A stretch of DNA of 44,425 bases from contig PBYS01000080.1 in the NCBI GenBank assembly GCA_002729725.1, positions 1 to 44,425 on the forward strand, written 5' to 3'. A program made the translations under genes and the position numbers. The notes beneath the pieces were generated by a model. The model saw only the letters and a list, made by a program, of their open reading frames with translations. It searched no databases and had not been told where the DNA came from. This DNA comes from Puniceicoccaceae bacterium (GTDB lineage Bacteria > Verrucomicrobiota > Verrucomicrobiia > Opitutales > Coraliomargaritaceae). This document shows positions 25,083-34,166 of this stretch, in pieces (position 1 is the first letter of the stretch; each line of letters starts with the position of its first letter).

Positions 25083-26876
25083 CTAGCGGAGTCGATCGAC
25101 TGCGGCACGTGCCTCGGGGATGAGTGGGTGCCTCGGTGCGGTGTCGATGAATCGTAGGTAAAGATTGCGGGCGGTGGGATAGTCCTTGGAGATACGTTCG
25201 TGGCCGCGCGCGAGTGAGAGCGTGATTTCGGGGCTGGTGGGAAAGCGGTCGAAGGCGGTTTCGAGCTCGGTCAGGAACTCCTGAGGCTCTTTTGAGCGTT
25301 GTGCAACACGCAAGTAATCGAGTGTGTAGGCGACTTCGCGAGGCTCTAGGCGGACCGCTTCAAGGGCGGTGGTTTCGGCATTTTTTAGTTGCCCGTCGAC
25401 TAGGTAGGCGCGGGAAAGCAGGTTCCAGACGTCGGCGCGGTTGTTCGCGATACTGATAGCGGCCCAGTATTTACGGATGGCTGATTTGAAGTCGCGATCC
25501 AGCGTGGCTGTTTCTGCGTCAGCCATGAGCTCCTCGATGCTACGTGCTTGGGTGCTGGGGCGAATCGCTTGGCTGGAAGCTTCTGTGTCAGGCTCTGGGA
25601 ACTGAGCTGTATATTCTTGGATGTTTTGAGAGGGCGCTGGCTCTGCTGGGGTGTCTGCAGCGATGCTATAGTTCGTACCAGCGGCGTTGGAGGCTTGGTC
25701 GTAATTGACTTCGAAAGAAATTTCCGGATCGGCTGGCTCGATTGCGATGGCTGGGTTGAAGGCGATCGCTTCGGTCGTAGAAATGGCTGGGTCGATTGCA
25801 TCGGGCATTTCGCCTTCGATGGCCGGGGCGTCGGCCATGGCTTCGGCAGCTTCGAGGTCGGCGATGATTTGTGCTTTACCGCCTGTGAGGCCAGGATCGT
25901 TTTCTTGCTGAGCAGTGCTTGGGGCCGCGTCTGCTGTGGCAATGGCGGGGTCTGCTGTTGGGGCGGGTTCTGTGGCGGCGGCTTTCTCGGCGGCTGCTTT
26001 TTGAGCGGCGATTTGTTCTGCTTGTGCTTTAGCTCGTGCGGCTGCGGCGGCTTGGGCTGCCTTTTTTTCCGCTTCGGCTTGGGCGAGTTTAGCCTTCATC
26101 TCGTCTTGTGCCTTGCGCCAGCGAATGAGTTCTTGCTGGGCTTGTTTCCATTGGCTGGCTTCGACGGCGCCGGGGAATTGTTTGTTGAGTTGAGCGATGG
26201 TGGCTTCGGCCTCGACCCAGTCTTTTTGGCGTAGATTGATTTCGAGTAGTGCGAACAGGGCGGTTAAGGCATTTGGATCATCGTTGTCGGCTGCGATTTT
26301 GAGCCATGATTCGGCCTGCGGGAGGTTGCCAGCTTTGACGAAGAGCTGACCGATGGCAGCCGCAGTTTCGGGAGCGGGCTTTTTCTGCTCGGGGTTGACG
26401 CCCTTTAGGTAGGCATCGAGAGCGGGCTGCACTTTATTTTCCGCTTGGCGGGATTGGCCGAGGCGCACCCAGAGCTCTGGCGTCAAGGCACCCGGTGCTT
26501 GCACGGCCAGTTTTTCCAACAGATGAGCAGATGGTTGCTTGGCGGCTTCTAAGCTCTGGTAGGTCTTGAAGAGTAGTTCGGTGTCTTCGGGCGCCTGTAG
26601 ATAGGCCTGCTCCAGGAAGAACGCGGCCATCGTAGGGTCGCCCTGAGCGGTGTAGATTTGGCCGATGGAATTCAGGATTTCCAGGTCGTTGGGGTAGAGC
26701 GTGGCTAGATTTTCGAGTATTTCCAAAGCTTCTGCGTTGGCGCCATTCGCGGAGAGGGAGAGGGCCTCTTTAATTTGCGCGGCCTTTTTTTCTTCAGGAC
26801 TACTGCAACCAATCAACAAAGTGAAGGTCGTGACCAGTGTGATGAAGAATACGCTTTTGAAGTTTGCTTTTAACAT
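25083..26876 (-). CDS. TPR-repeat lipoprotein with Ala-rich coiled coil
   Basis: From the ATG at 26876 the protein starts with a lipoprotein signal (FFITLVTTFTLLIGCSSPEE, lipobox LIGC). TPR-like repeats follow at about residues 35-240 (AEALEILENLATLYPNDLEI, NSIGQIYTAQGDPTMAAFFL). Then come a Lys/Ala/Gln-rich coiled coil (EAEKKAAQAAAAARAKAQAE), a Pro/Ala/Asp/Glu-rich linker to about 440, and a second TPR block to the end (VWNLLSRAYLVDGQLKNAET). It resembles scaffold lipoproteins of the cell envelope, but no specific family is recognised. The 42-base longer start at 26918 would place residues ahead of the signal. Confidence 0.75.
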   Translation of the reverse strand: MLKANFKSVFFITLVTTFTLLIGCSSPEEKKAAQIKEALSLSANGANAEALEILENLATLYPNDLEILNSIGQIYTAQGDPTMAAFFLEQAYLQAPEDTELLFKTYQSLEAAKQPSAHLLEKLAVQAPGALTPELWVRLGQSRQAENKVQPALDAYLKGVNPEQKKPAPETAAAIGQLFVKAGNLPQAESWLKIAADNDDPNALTALFALLEINLRQKDWVEAEATIAQLNKQFPGAVEASQWKQAQQELIRWRKAQDEMKAKLAQAEAEKKAAQAAAAARAKAQAEQIAAQKAAAEKAAATEPAPTADPAIATADAAPSTAQQENDPGLTGGKAQIIADLEAAEAMADAPAIEGEMPDAIDPAISTTEAIAFNPAIAIEPADPEISFEVNYDQASNAAGTNYSIAADTPAEPAPSQNIQEYTAQFPEPDTEASSQAIRPSTQARSIEELMADAETATLDRDFKSAIRKYWAAISIANNRADVWNLLSRAYLVDGQLKNAETTALEAVRLEPREVAYTLDYLRVAQRSKEPQEFLTELETAFDRFPTSPEITLSLARGHERISKDYPTARNLYLRFIDTAPRHPLIPEARAAVDRLR

Positions 26877-26976
26877 GTGCGGGAATTGTGTTCGGTTTGT
26901 GAGTGCATTTAGCAACAAAACGACGAAGCGTCTACTCTCGTTTCCGCTTTATAGCTGTCAAGTGGATAGGCGGCAG

Positions 26977-28173
26977 GTGTACAATTGTACTATTGCAGGA
27001 GTAGGGGCGCGTTCCCCGTGCGAATTAGTCAAGTGGTCGCCGAATTGGTTCCTCGCTTGTTTTATACTTATGTGTAGCCTCCTCGGGCTTGGGACGATTG
27101 CGGGGGCTTTGGCGCCACGTGCGCCGCTCGGTTTGGTTTGGGAGTCTCCCCTTGCGAGCGGAAGTCTGTATTACACTGAAGTCGAGGGCTTGCTGCAGGC
27201 TTATGAGCAACAAGTCGGTCAAGCGCTGCAGCCTGGGGAGCGGGGGAAGGTCGCTCTCAAAATCAACACTCGTGGGCGTGCGGGGCTGGGCACGCCGCTG
27301 CAATTGATTCGAGCCCTGATCGAGGCCTTGGAGCTGCGTGGCTATGAGCGCGACTTGATATTCATCGTCGATTATTCCGCCTATGATTTGCGCGAGGCTG
27401 GAGTGATGCCGCCGTTGAGCGAGTCCGCTGCACAGTTTGAGGGCTGTCCCGTACTCGCTTTGGACAGCGAGCAATACTATGATCCTGATTGGTTTTACGA
27501 TAGTCCCCTGCCACCAGCCTTGCAGCAGGAGCCGCAGCTGATTTCGGAGGCGCGCGGTGCGACAGAGCTCGCCGAGGGCGCGCAGGGCCGTAAAAGTTTT
27601 TTGCCAAAGCCCCTCTTGTTTGAGGTCGATTTCTGGATCAATCTAGCAGTGGGCGTAGATGACCCTGCGCTTGGAATCGATGGTGTGCTGGCCAATGCGA
27701 CCCTCTGGAACGTGAGTAATAGCCGGCGCTTTTTAGTCAATCAAGCCACCGCATCCGCCGCGGTGGCCGAGATTGCGGCGATTCCCGAGCTTGAAGAGCG
27801 ACTCCTTTTGAATTTTGTGTCGCTGGAGCGTTATCAGTTTATCGCGGGCCCGTATTTTAATTCGATCTACAGTCGCTCAGAGCCGCGCTTATGGATGAGT
27901 CGTGATCCGGTTGCGCTGGACCGTATGCTATATGACCGTATCAACGTGAGGCGCGTCTTGGAGGGCTTTTCTGAGATCGAGCCCTTGCCGCGGCAGTTAC
28001 CCTTTGCCGCCAGTTTAGGACTGGGCGAATTGGACCCTGATCGGATACGAGTGCAGCCAGTGCCGTTGCCTGAAAGCGGTGTAAGTGTGCGGCCCCCACC
28101 AGTGGCGCCTGCGCCTGAGCCGGTGGAGTTGCCTGAAGAAAAATCGTGGTTACGGCGGGTGGCGCCCTGGTAG
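26977..28173 (+). CDS. DUF362-like protein with N-terminal membrane segment
   Basis: The body has features of DUF362: KVALKINTRGRAGLGTPLQL then IRALIEALELRGYERDLIF in the first half, FEVDFWINLAVGVDDPALGI in the middle, MSRDPVALDRMLYDRINVRR near the end. A hydrophobic segment (WFLACFILMCSLLGLGTIAG) suggests a signal anchor. The start is uncertain: GTG 26977 gives 398 residues with a polar n-region, ATG 27070 would cut into the hydrophobic segment. Upstream codons overlap the promoter region of the divergent TPR gene. The last 50 residues are Pro-rich. No Fe-S Cys motifs are seen. Function is unknown. Confidence 0.55.
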   Translation: MYNCTIAGVGARSPCELVKWSPNWFLACFILMCSLLGLGTIAGALAPRAPLGLVWESPLASGSLYYTEVEGLLQAYEQQVGQALQPGERGKVALKINTRGRAGLGTPLQLIRALIEALELRGYERDLIFIVDYSAYDLREAGVMPPLSESAAQFEGCPVLALDSEQYYDPDWFYDSPLPPALQQEPQLISEARGATELAEGAQGRKSFLPKPLLFEVDFWINLAVGVDDPALGIDGVLANATLWNVSNSRRFLVNQATASAAVAEIAAIPELEERLLLNFVSLERYQFIAGPYFNSIYSRSEPRLWMSRDPVALDRMLYDRINVRRVLEGFSEIEPLPRQLPFAASLGLGELDPDRIRVQPVPLPESGVSVRPPPVAPAPEPVELPEEKSWLRRVAPW

Positions 28174-28257
28174 CTGTGTCAGTCGTTAAGACTTTCTATC
28201 TTATCTGGATAGAAACACCTTGAATTCTCCGCTAAAGCAGAGTTCTTTCTTTGTATT

Positions 28258-28632
28258 ATGCAAATCGCGGACTATTATCCGATCCTTGTTCAAATTTTAA
28301 TCGCTGCCGGTATTGGCGCGTTTGTTATTATCGCGTCGCATATCTTCGGGCAGCGTGGCACTGACACTGCGATCAAAAACACGCCCTACGAGTGTGGTAT
28401 GCTAGCTGAGGGCTCTGGGCATGCACCGTTTGCTGTTAAGTTTTATGTGACTGCGATGCTCTTTATCTTGTTTGATATCGAGGTGGTCTTCCTGTTCCCA
28501 TGGGTTTTAACTTTTCGCGAGTTTCTGGCCGCGAATCTGCCGATCATTTTGCCGGTCTTCTTTTTCCTTTTCGTGTTGGTGCTCGGGCTTTTCTACGAAC
28601 TGAAAAAGGGTGCCATCGAGTGGGAGCAGTAA
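28258..28632 (+). CDS. nuoA: NADH-quinone oxidoreductase subunit A
   Basis: The 124-residue membrane subunit of complex I has three helices and the conserved loop (KNTPYECGMLAEGSGHAPFA), followed by VKFYVTAMLFILFDIEVVFL. The Cys in YECG is the typical quinone-site loop residue. It normally opens the nuoA-N operon; here it is alone, 84 bases after the DUF362-like gene, and no nuoB follows. A hairpin TTTCTATC/GATAGAAA (28193-28215) lies upstream. Confidence 0.93.
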   Translation: MQIADYYPILVQILIAAGIGAFVIIASHIFGQRGTDTAIKNTPYECGMLAEGSGHAPFAVKFYVTAMLFILFDIEVVFLFPWVLTFREFLAANLPIILPVFFFLFVLVLGLFYELKKGAIEWEQ

Positions 28633-28780
28633 TCCACTCAGGATGCGCAGATTCGCTTTTGCTGTATTTGCTGTATTTGTTGCATTTGATCGTTGCTAGA
28701 TTCTCTATCTCGCGCATAAGTAGTGGCTTAACGATTTAAACGACCTGAACCATCAACATTAGAAACTTCGCCACGCCTAC

Positions 28781-30139
28781 ATGCGCATCGACCGATACAT
28801 CGCCCAGTCCCGTGTGATCGACCTTAAAAGCACGGATTTCGAAAGCGCTGTATCTGAATTAATCGAGGTTTGTGACGTCACCAAGGAGCGTGGGCTCACT
28901 AAGAAGGGCCTCGTGGCGGACCTGCTGGACCGCGAGCGGCAGATGACGACTTATCTGGGGCATGGCGTGTGCTTGCCACATGCACGTGTGAATATGAAGC
29001 GTCCCTACATGGTTGCGGTGGGACGTTGTCCTAATGGCTTAGCCTACGATGGGCATTCTGAATATCAGGACATCCGTTATATTTTTCTGCTGCTCGCCTC
29101 GAAAAACGCGCGCAGCTACCTCTACAGTCTCGCTTCGCTGGCCCGGGTCTTTCAGGACAAGGGGCACATGGAGCGTTTACATGCGGCGGAGAAATTATCC
29201 GACTTTCGCAAAGAGCTGAAGCAAGTCTTTGCTGGAGAGGAGAGCCAGCCACGTCGCCGGCATAATCGTTTTAATAATCTAATCCTGCGTGAAGCGGCCA
29301 AGATCGCCAAGGGAGCGCAGTGCACCTCGGTATTGGTATTTGCGGATACTTTCGGTGGTGGGGTTGAAGTGGGCAAGGTGTTTAAAGGTTTTAAGACGGT
29401 GCTGATTGCGCATGGGACCTCGGAGGCCGCGACCGAGCGTGAGGAGATCGATGCGGTGATTCCGATCCGCTCCTATAGTAATCACCGTTTTTCGCAATTG
29501 CGCAGTGCGGTGCTGATCGGCCTGACGCGGGGGATATTTTCGAGTCAGGACCGCTTGTGTTGCATCGGCGGTCTTCCGCAGAGTAATCAGTTTGATAGTA
29601 TTACGGTGGTGGATATCGAGCGAGAGTTCGACACGATGCTCGCCAGTAAGTCCGATATGCTGCCAGCTACTGTAAAGCCAGAGGTGATCGAACGGGTGCT
29701 TGCGATCGCGACAGAATTGGCGGTCGAAGGGCGCGAAGGCCACCCAGTTGGTTGCTTGTTTGCTTTGGGGAATGCGGAGCAGATCTCTCAATACACTAAG
29801 CCTTTGATCTTAAATCCATTTTACGGCTATAAGGACGAGGATCGTAATATTCTCAATCCCTTCATGGATGAGACGGTCAAAGAGCTTTCTTCCATCGACG
29901 GTGCCTTCATTATTCGGGGGGACGGTGTGCTGATCTCGGCGGGCTCATTGATCCATACGCCGGACTACACACACGAGCTGCATAGTGGCCTTGGGAGTCG
30001 GCACGCCGCGGCGGCTTCGATTACGCAAGCGATCGATTGCCTCTGCATCGTCGTCTCGGGCAGTTCCGGCCAGGTGACGCTCTTCCGACGTGGTAAGATG
30101 TTACCATTGATTGAGAAAGCACTGATTCGTAATAGTTAG
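28781..30139 (+). CDS. PTS EIIA type-2 / PK_C-like / diadenylate cyclase (DAC) fusion
   Basis: Three domains are visible in 452 residues. Residues 1-150 are a PTS EIIA of the fructose/Ntr type: LLDRERQMTTYLGHGVCLPH with H67 in the phospho-acceptor motif LPHAR, then VAVGRCPNGLAYDG and IFLLLASKNARSYLYSLASL. Residues 165-290 (NNLILREAAKIAKGAQCTSV, IGLTRGIFSSQDRLCCIGG) resemble the pyruvate-kinase C-terminal-like domain that precedes DAC in archaeal DacZ. Residues 300-452 are DAC: DGA at 373-375, then GLGSRHAAAASIT at 403-415 and CIVVSGSSGQVTLFRRG. The usual RHR is RHA here. It probably makes c-di-AMP from two ATP in the cytoplasm under PTS control. No other PTS gene is in the window. Confidence 0.85.
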   Translation: MRIDRYIAQSRVIDLKSTDFESAVSELIEVCDVTKERGLTKKGLVADLLDRERQMTTYLGHGVCLPHARVNMKRPYMVAVGRCPNGLAYDGHSEYQDIRYIFLLLASKNARSYLYSLASLARVFQDKGHMERLHAAEKLSDFRKELKQVFAGEESQPRRRHNRFNNLILREAAKIAKGAQCTSVLVFADTFGGGVEVGKVFKGFKTVLIAHGTSEAATEREEIDAVIPIRSYSNHRFSQLRSAVLIGLTRGIFSSQDRLCCIGGLPQSNQFDSITVVDIEREFDTMLASKSDMLPATVKPEVIERVLAIATELAVEGREGHPVGCLFALGNAEQISQYTKPLILNPFYGYKDEDRNILNPFMDETVKELSSIDGAFIIRGDGVLISAGSLIHTPDYTHELHSGLGSRHAAAASITQAIDCLCIVVSGSSGQVTLFRRGKMLPLIEKALIRNS

Positions 30140-30279
30140 CTTACCGTTTCACTGCGCGAAAGGCTAGCTTTCGGGAGGAGCTCGGCAGGGGCTCGTGGGA
30201 GAGTTTAGAGGAAAGTCTTTGCCTCCTGACTTAAGTTTTACCTTTCAACTTTCTCACTTTCATAGCTTCATAGTTTTCT

Positions 30280-31089
30280 ATGAACCGAATAGAAAAAGCC
30301 TTTGCTCAAGCTCGCGAAGAAAACCGTGCCGCCTTCGTCGGTTACCTCTGTGCGGGGGATCCAGATTTCGAGGGCTCGATCGAAGCCTGCCGAGCCGTGA
30401 TTGAGACTGGGGTGGACGTGCTTGAACTCGGAGTGCCGTTTTCGGATCCGCTCGCGGACGGCTTAACGAATCAGTTGGCCGCACAGCGTGCGCTCGAAAG
30501 TGGGTCGAATGGTGAGCGTGTGCTGGATTTAGTCCGCGCGATTCGCGAGTTTAGCGAAGTCCCTATCATTTTTTACACCTACTACAACTTGGTATTTGCT
30601 CAAGGCAGTGAGACTTACGCGGAGCGTGCCAAAGCGGCTGGCGTGGATGGCATCCTGACGCTGGATTTGCCGCCGGAAGAAGCGGGCGAGCATCTGGAAG
30701 CATGTGCGAAGCACGATGTGAAGACCGTCTTTATCGTCGCGCCCACTACGCCGGACTCGCGCTTAGAGATCATCTGCAAGGCAACTACTGGTTTCGTCTA
30801 TTATGTTTCTCGCGAGGGCGTGACAGGGGAGCAGGCCTCGATGTCGGAGAGCATTCAAGCGAATGTGGCTCAGATCAAGCAGCACACCGACTTACCGGTG
30901 GTGGTGGGCTTCGGAATCTCGAATGCCGACCATGTCAGCACCGTGGCCCAAGCCGCGGATGGCGTGGTGGTGGGGAGCGCCATCGTCAACTGTATCGCGC
31001 AAGACCCGAGCGACCGAAAGGCCATCTCTGCGGCGCTGCGCGCTAAAATGGGCCTGCTGCTCGAGGGCAATGCGCTAGCAAAGAAGTAG
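30280..31089 (+). CDS. trpA: Tryptophan synthase alpha subunit
   Basis: The enzyme cleaves indole-3-glycerol phosphate to indole and glyceraldehyde 3-phosphate and works in complex with TrpB. The 269-residue barrel has catalytic E49 and D60 in LELGVPFSDPLADG, matching the E. coli numbering. Loop 6 is GFVYYVSREGVTG and the phosphate site is VVVGFGISNADHV with GVVVGSAIV. No trpB or other trp gene is adjacent, so the pathway genes are scattered. A triplicated 13-bp repeat follows its stop. Confidence 0.97.
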   Translation: MNRIEKAFAQAREENRAAFVGYLCAGDPDFEGSIEACRAVIETGVDVLELGVPFSDPLADGLTNQLAAQRALESGSNGERVLDLVRAIREFSEVPIIFYTYYNLVFAQGSETYAERAKAAGVDGILTLDLPPEEAGEHLEACAKHDVKTVFIVAPTTPDSRLEIICKATTGFVYYVSREGVTGEQASMSESIQANVAQIKQHTDLPVVVGFGISNADHVSTVAQAADGVVVGSAIVNCIAQDPSDRKAISAALRAKMGLLLEGNALAKK

Positions 31090-31128
31090 TTTCCGCTACG
31101 CGTTTCCGCTACGCGTTTCCGCTACGCG
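31090..31128. repeat. Three tandem copies of a 13-bp unit (TTTCCGCTACGCG)
   Basis: Exact copies lie at 31090-31102, 31103-31115 and 31116-31128, between the trpA stop and the hemE stop. The last copy includes the hemE stop codon (TAG on the minus strand, 31122-31124), so the array grew from the 3' end of hemE. No terminator hairpin is seen between the two convergent genes. Confidence 0.95.
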
Positions 31129-32153
31129 TTCTTGCGACCGGTCACCACTTCCATCAAAGCTTCCACGCATTCGATTTTGGCACAGGGAATCATCCCGTGA
31201 CCTAGGTTGAAGATGAAGCCTGGCTGCTTGCCCGCTTCGTCGAGCACGCGTTGCGCTTCGCGCTGAGTGATTTCGGGCGTGGTGGTGAGTGTGACGGGGT
31301 CGAGGTTTCCCTGCACTGCAGCGCCATGACCGATGCTTTGACGCATGCGGCGTAGGTTTATCGTCCAATCGAGGCTGATGATCTTAGCGCCGGTGTGCAT
31401 GAGATCGGCAGCTTTGTGGCCCATGCCCTTGGCATAAAGGATCACGGGCACCCGGCCTTTGAGCTCGTTAATGATGTGATGAATCCAGCGCAGCGACCAT
31501 GCCTCGTAATGAGTGGCGGGGCAGATGGCACCCCAGGAGTCGAAGATTTGCAGGGCATCCGCTCCGGCGTCGATTTGCATGTGCAAATATTCGACGATGC
31601 CGTCGGTCAATTTCTGCATCAATTGTTCAAAGAGCTCAGGCTGATCCCAGGCCAGTTGCTTAATTTTGATGAAGTCCTTGGCAGAGCCGCCTTCCACCAT
31701 GTAGCAGGCGAGCGTCCATGGGGAACCGCAAAAGCCGAGCAGCGCGGTGTCTTCGCCGAGCTTCGAGCGTGTGAGTGTGAGCGCGTCGGCGACATATTTC
31801 AGCTTTTCGGCAATCTTAGTAGCATCCAACGCTTCGATCTTGGCCTTGGTGTCGAGCAGGTAGTCCATGCCGATGCCGCCTTGATCGCGGAAGTGGTAGC
31901 CTTGTCCCAGCGCTTCGGGAATGACGAGGATGTCGGAGAAAATAATGGCCGCATCCAGTGGGAAGCGGCGCAGTGGCTGCAGAGTGACTTCGGCGGCCAG
32001 CTCGGGCGTGCGCACCATGGTGACGAAGTCGTGCTGCGCTTTCAGCTCCCGGTATTCGGGCAGGTAACGGCCCGCCTGGCGCATCAGCCAGATCGGTGGA
32101 CGGTCGACAGGTTGTTGATTGGCAGCGGCGAGAAAGCGTTGGCGTGGTGTCAT
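31122..32153 (-). CDS. hemE: Uroporphyrinogen decarboxylase
   Basis: HemE decarboxylates the four acetate side chains of uroporphyrinogen III to give coproporphyrinogen III. The 343-residue protein begins with the family signature RPPIWLMRQAGRYLPEYREL, followed by FPLDAAIIFSDILVIPEALG (with the active-site Asp), then FCGSPWTLACYMVEGG and FNLGHGMIPCAKIECVEALM. It follows hemF on the same strand, 144 bases away, with a long inverted repeat in the gap, so the two heme steps are clustered. Confidence 0.97.
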   Translation of the reverse strand: MTPRQRFLAAANQQPVDRPPIWLMRQAGRYLPEYRELKAQHDFVTMVRTPELAAEVTLQPLRRFPLDAAIIFSDILVIPEALGQGYHFRDQGGIGMDYLLDTKAKIEALDATKIAEKLKYVADALTLTRSKLGEDTALLGFCGSPWTLACYMVEGGSAKDFIKIKQLAWDQPELFEQLMQKLTDGIVEYLHMQIDAGADALQIFDSWGAICPATHYEAWSLRWIHHIINELKGRVPVILYAKGMGHKAADLMHTGAKIISLDWTINLRRMRQSIGHGAAVQGNLDPVTLTTTPEITQREAQRVLDEAGKQPGFIFNLGHGMIPCAKIECVEALMEVVTGRKNA

Positions 32154-32182
32154 TTTAGTGATGCGTGATTTTTACTGGGATC

Positions 32183-32247
32183 GGCTGCTTTAGCTGCCTT
32201 TGTTGTGATGGAAAGAGCTTTAGATGCGTGGGGCAGCTAAAGCAGCC
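32183..32247. repeat. Inverted repeat, 16-bp perfect arms, between hemF and hemE
   Basis: GGCTGCTTTAGCTGCC (32183-32198) and GGCAGCTAAAGCAGCC (32232-32247) pair without mismatch across a 33-base loop. It lies in the hemE leader on the minus strand, 30 bases before the hemE start. It could be an intergenic processing or attenuation hairpin, or a small miniature-element-like insertion. Confidence 0.85.
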
Positions 32248-32297
32248 CGTCCTGGGTTGTAGGTGTTGTATCGCTGATCGGGGTTAAATATTGAATT

Positions 32298-33218
32298 TCA
32301 GTATTTCATATCCGCCCAATCCTGAGGTTTTAGAAAAACTTCGTAGAGTTCGGCTTCCGCGGTGTCGGGCTCGGGCTGCCAATCGTAGTCCCAGCGGACT
32401 AGTGGGGGCAGCGACATCAGGATGGACTCGGTGCGGCCCTTGGACTGCAGTCCGAAGTGGGTGCCGCGGTCATAGACTAGGTTGAACTCGACGTAGCGCC
32501 CACGGCGGTAGAGCTGGAATTGGCGCTGAGCATCGCTAAATGGGCTGTCTTTGCGGCGCGCCACAATGGGCTGGTAGGCCGGCACGAAATGATCCCCCAC
32601 AGATTGCATGAAAGCGAAGGCCTGCTCGAAGCCACCTTCGGAGTAGTCGTCAAAAAAGATGCCGCCGATGCCACGCGGCTCCTCGCGGTGAGGGAGGTAG
32701 AAATATTCGTCGCAGATCTGCTTAAATTTCGGGTAGAGTGTTTCGCCGAAGGGAGCGCAGGCTGCTCGCGCAGTCTGGTGCCAGTGGATCGCATCTTCGC
32801 GCACGCCGTAGTAAGGGGTCAGATCGAAGCCTCCGCCGAACCACCAGATTGGCTCGCCATCCTTTGGTTCCGCGTAGAAGTAGCGCACGTTCATGTGCGT
32901 CGTCGGCACCTGTGGATTGCGTGGGTGCACCACCAGTGATACGCCCATCGCACGAAAGCTGGCACCCGCGAGTTGTGGCCGCTTGGCGGTGGCGGAGGCG
33001 GGCAGTTGACTGCCCCGGACATCGGAAAAATTGATGCCTGCTTTTTCAAAAACCTTGCCCTCGGCCATCACGCGTGAGCGTCCACCGCCGCCCTCTTCGC
33101 GCGTCCAGCTATCTTCTAGAAAGCTAGCTTGGCCATCTTCGGCTGCTAGTGCGGCACAGATGCGATCTTGTAGATCGAGTAGGTAGGCGCGGACTTTTTC
33201 TGGTTGTGCGGTTTGCAT
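32298..33218 (-). CDS. hemF: Oxygen-dependent coproporphyrinogen III oxidase
   Basis: HemF oxidatively decarboxylates coproporphyrinogen III to protoporphyrinogen IX using oxygen. From the ATG at 33218 the product has 306 residues, the usual length. Hallmarks are [64 protein letters not shown] [15 protein letters not shown], and [20 protein letters not shown] longer start at 33287 would overlap the divergent epimerase gene start. The oxygen-dependent form implies aerobic growth, in line with the superoxide dismutase. hemE follows. Confidence 0.97.
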   Translation of the reverse strand: MQTAQPEKVRAYLLDLQDRICAALAAEDGQASFLEDSWTREEGGGGRSRVMAEGKVFEKAGINFSDVRGSQLPASATAKRPQLAGASFRAMGVSLVVHPRNPQVPTTHMNVRYFYAEPKDGEPIWWFGGGFDLTPYYGVREDAIHWHQTARAACAPFGETLYPKFKQICDEYFYLPHREEPRGIGGIFFDDYSEGGFEQAFAFMQSVGDHFVPAYQPIVARRKDSPFSDAQRQFQLYRRGRYVEFNLVYDRGTHFGLQSKGRTESILMSLPPLVRWDYDWQPEPDTAEAELYEVFLKPQDWADMKY

Positions 33219-33272
33219 TGCGGGCGAATGTTGGCTGAGTCGAAGGCATCCGACAAGCTCTGGAACAATAAA

Positions 33273-34166
33273 ATGGCAAACTCTCATAAACTCCCTGATT
33301 CGGTGATTATCTTTGGCTGTGGCTATGTGGGCACGGCCTTGGCTCGGTACCTGCGCGCGCGCGGTGTGCGGGTTGGCGCGTTGACGCGTAACCCGGAGCA
33401 GGCGGCCGCGCTGCGTGAACTGGGTCTAGATGAAGTGGTCGTTGCCGAATTGGATGCCCACGAGTGGCACACACGAGTGGTCGGGCGCTATCAAGCGGTG
33501 GTGAATTGTGTCAGCTCGGGCGGTGGGGGGCTGGCAGGCTATCGTAAATCGTACCTTGCGGGGCAGCAGTCGATTTTGGACTGGGCCCGATCGCAGTCGA
33601 TCGACAGTTATGTCTATACCAGCAGCACATCGGTGTACCCGCAGGATGGCGGAGTGACGGTGGATGAAGCGGTCGATACCAGTGGAGCACCGGCAACGGG
33701 GCAGGTGTTATTGGAGTCTGAGGCTTTGTTGGCCGCTGCGGCTGATTTGCCGAATTGGTATGTGCTACGCCTGGCTGGCATCTATGGGCCAGGGCGCCAC
33801 TATTTGTTGGATCAAGTCCGTACGGCCCGTGGCGAGATCCCGGGCCGCGGCGATTACGCGCTCAATATGATTCATCGTGAGGACATTGTAGCCGCGATTG
33901 TTGCGGTCATCACTGGCAGCGCGCCAGCTGGCATTTATAACATCGCCGACGATACGCCCACGCTGAAGGCCGAGGTGCTGCACTATTTGGCAGAGCAGCT
34001 CGGTTTGCCGGCACCTGTCTTTAATCCCGAGAATGTTTCTGAGCGTTTGCGCCGCCGTGGCGGGCGGATGCCACATCGGTGGATCAGCAACAAAAAAGCC
34101 CGGAAGGCTTTGGACTGGTGTCCAAAGTTTCCGAGCTTTCGTGAAGGTTATGCTGAATTGTTGTGA
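33273..34166 (+). CDS. NAD-dependent epimerase/dehydratase-family protein
   Basis: The 297-residue protein is an extended [23 protein letters not shown] is the NAD-binding GxGYxG motif, [11 protein letters not shown] and [15 protein letters not shown] form the core, [13 protein letters not shown] and [16 protein letters not shown] follow. The catalytic YxxxK is not obvious; TSSTSVYP takes the place of the Ser. It resembles YeeZ-type proteins of unknown substrate. It converges with the carboxyltransferase gene with no space between the stops. The ATG at 33273 is chosen because upstream residues would overlap the hemF start. Confidence 0.8.
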   Translation: MANSHKLPDSVIIFGCGYVGTALARYLRARGVRVGALTRNPEQAAALRELGLDEVVVAELDAHEWHTRVVGRYQAVVNCVSSGGGGLAGYRKSYLAGQQSILDWARSQSIDSYVYTSSTSVYPQDGGVTVDEAVDTSGAPATGQVLLESEALLAAAADLPNWYVLRLAGIYGPGRHYLLDQVRTARGEIPGRGDYALNMIHREDIVAAIVAVITGSAPAGIYNIADDTPTLKAEVLHYLAEQLGLPAPVFNPENVSERLRRRGGRMPHRWISNKKARKALDWCPKFPSFREGYAELL

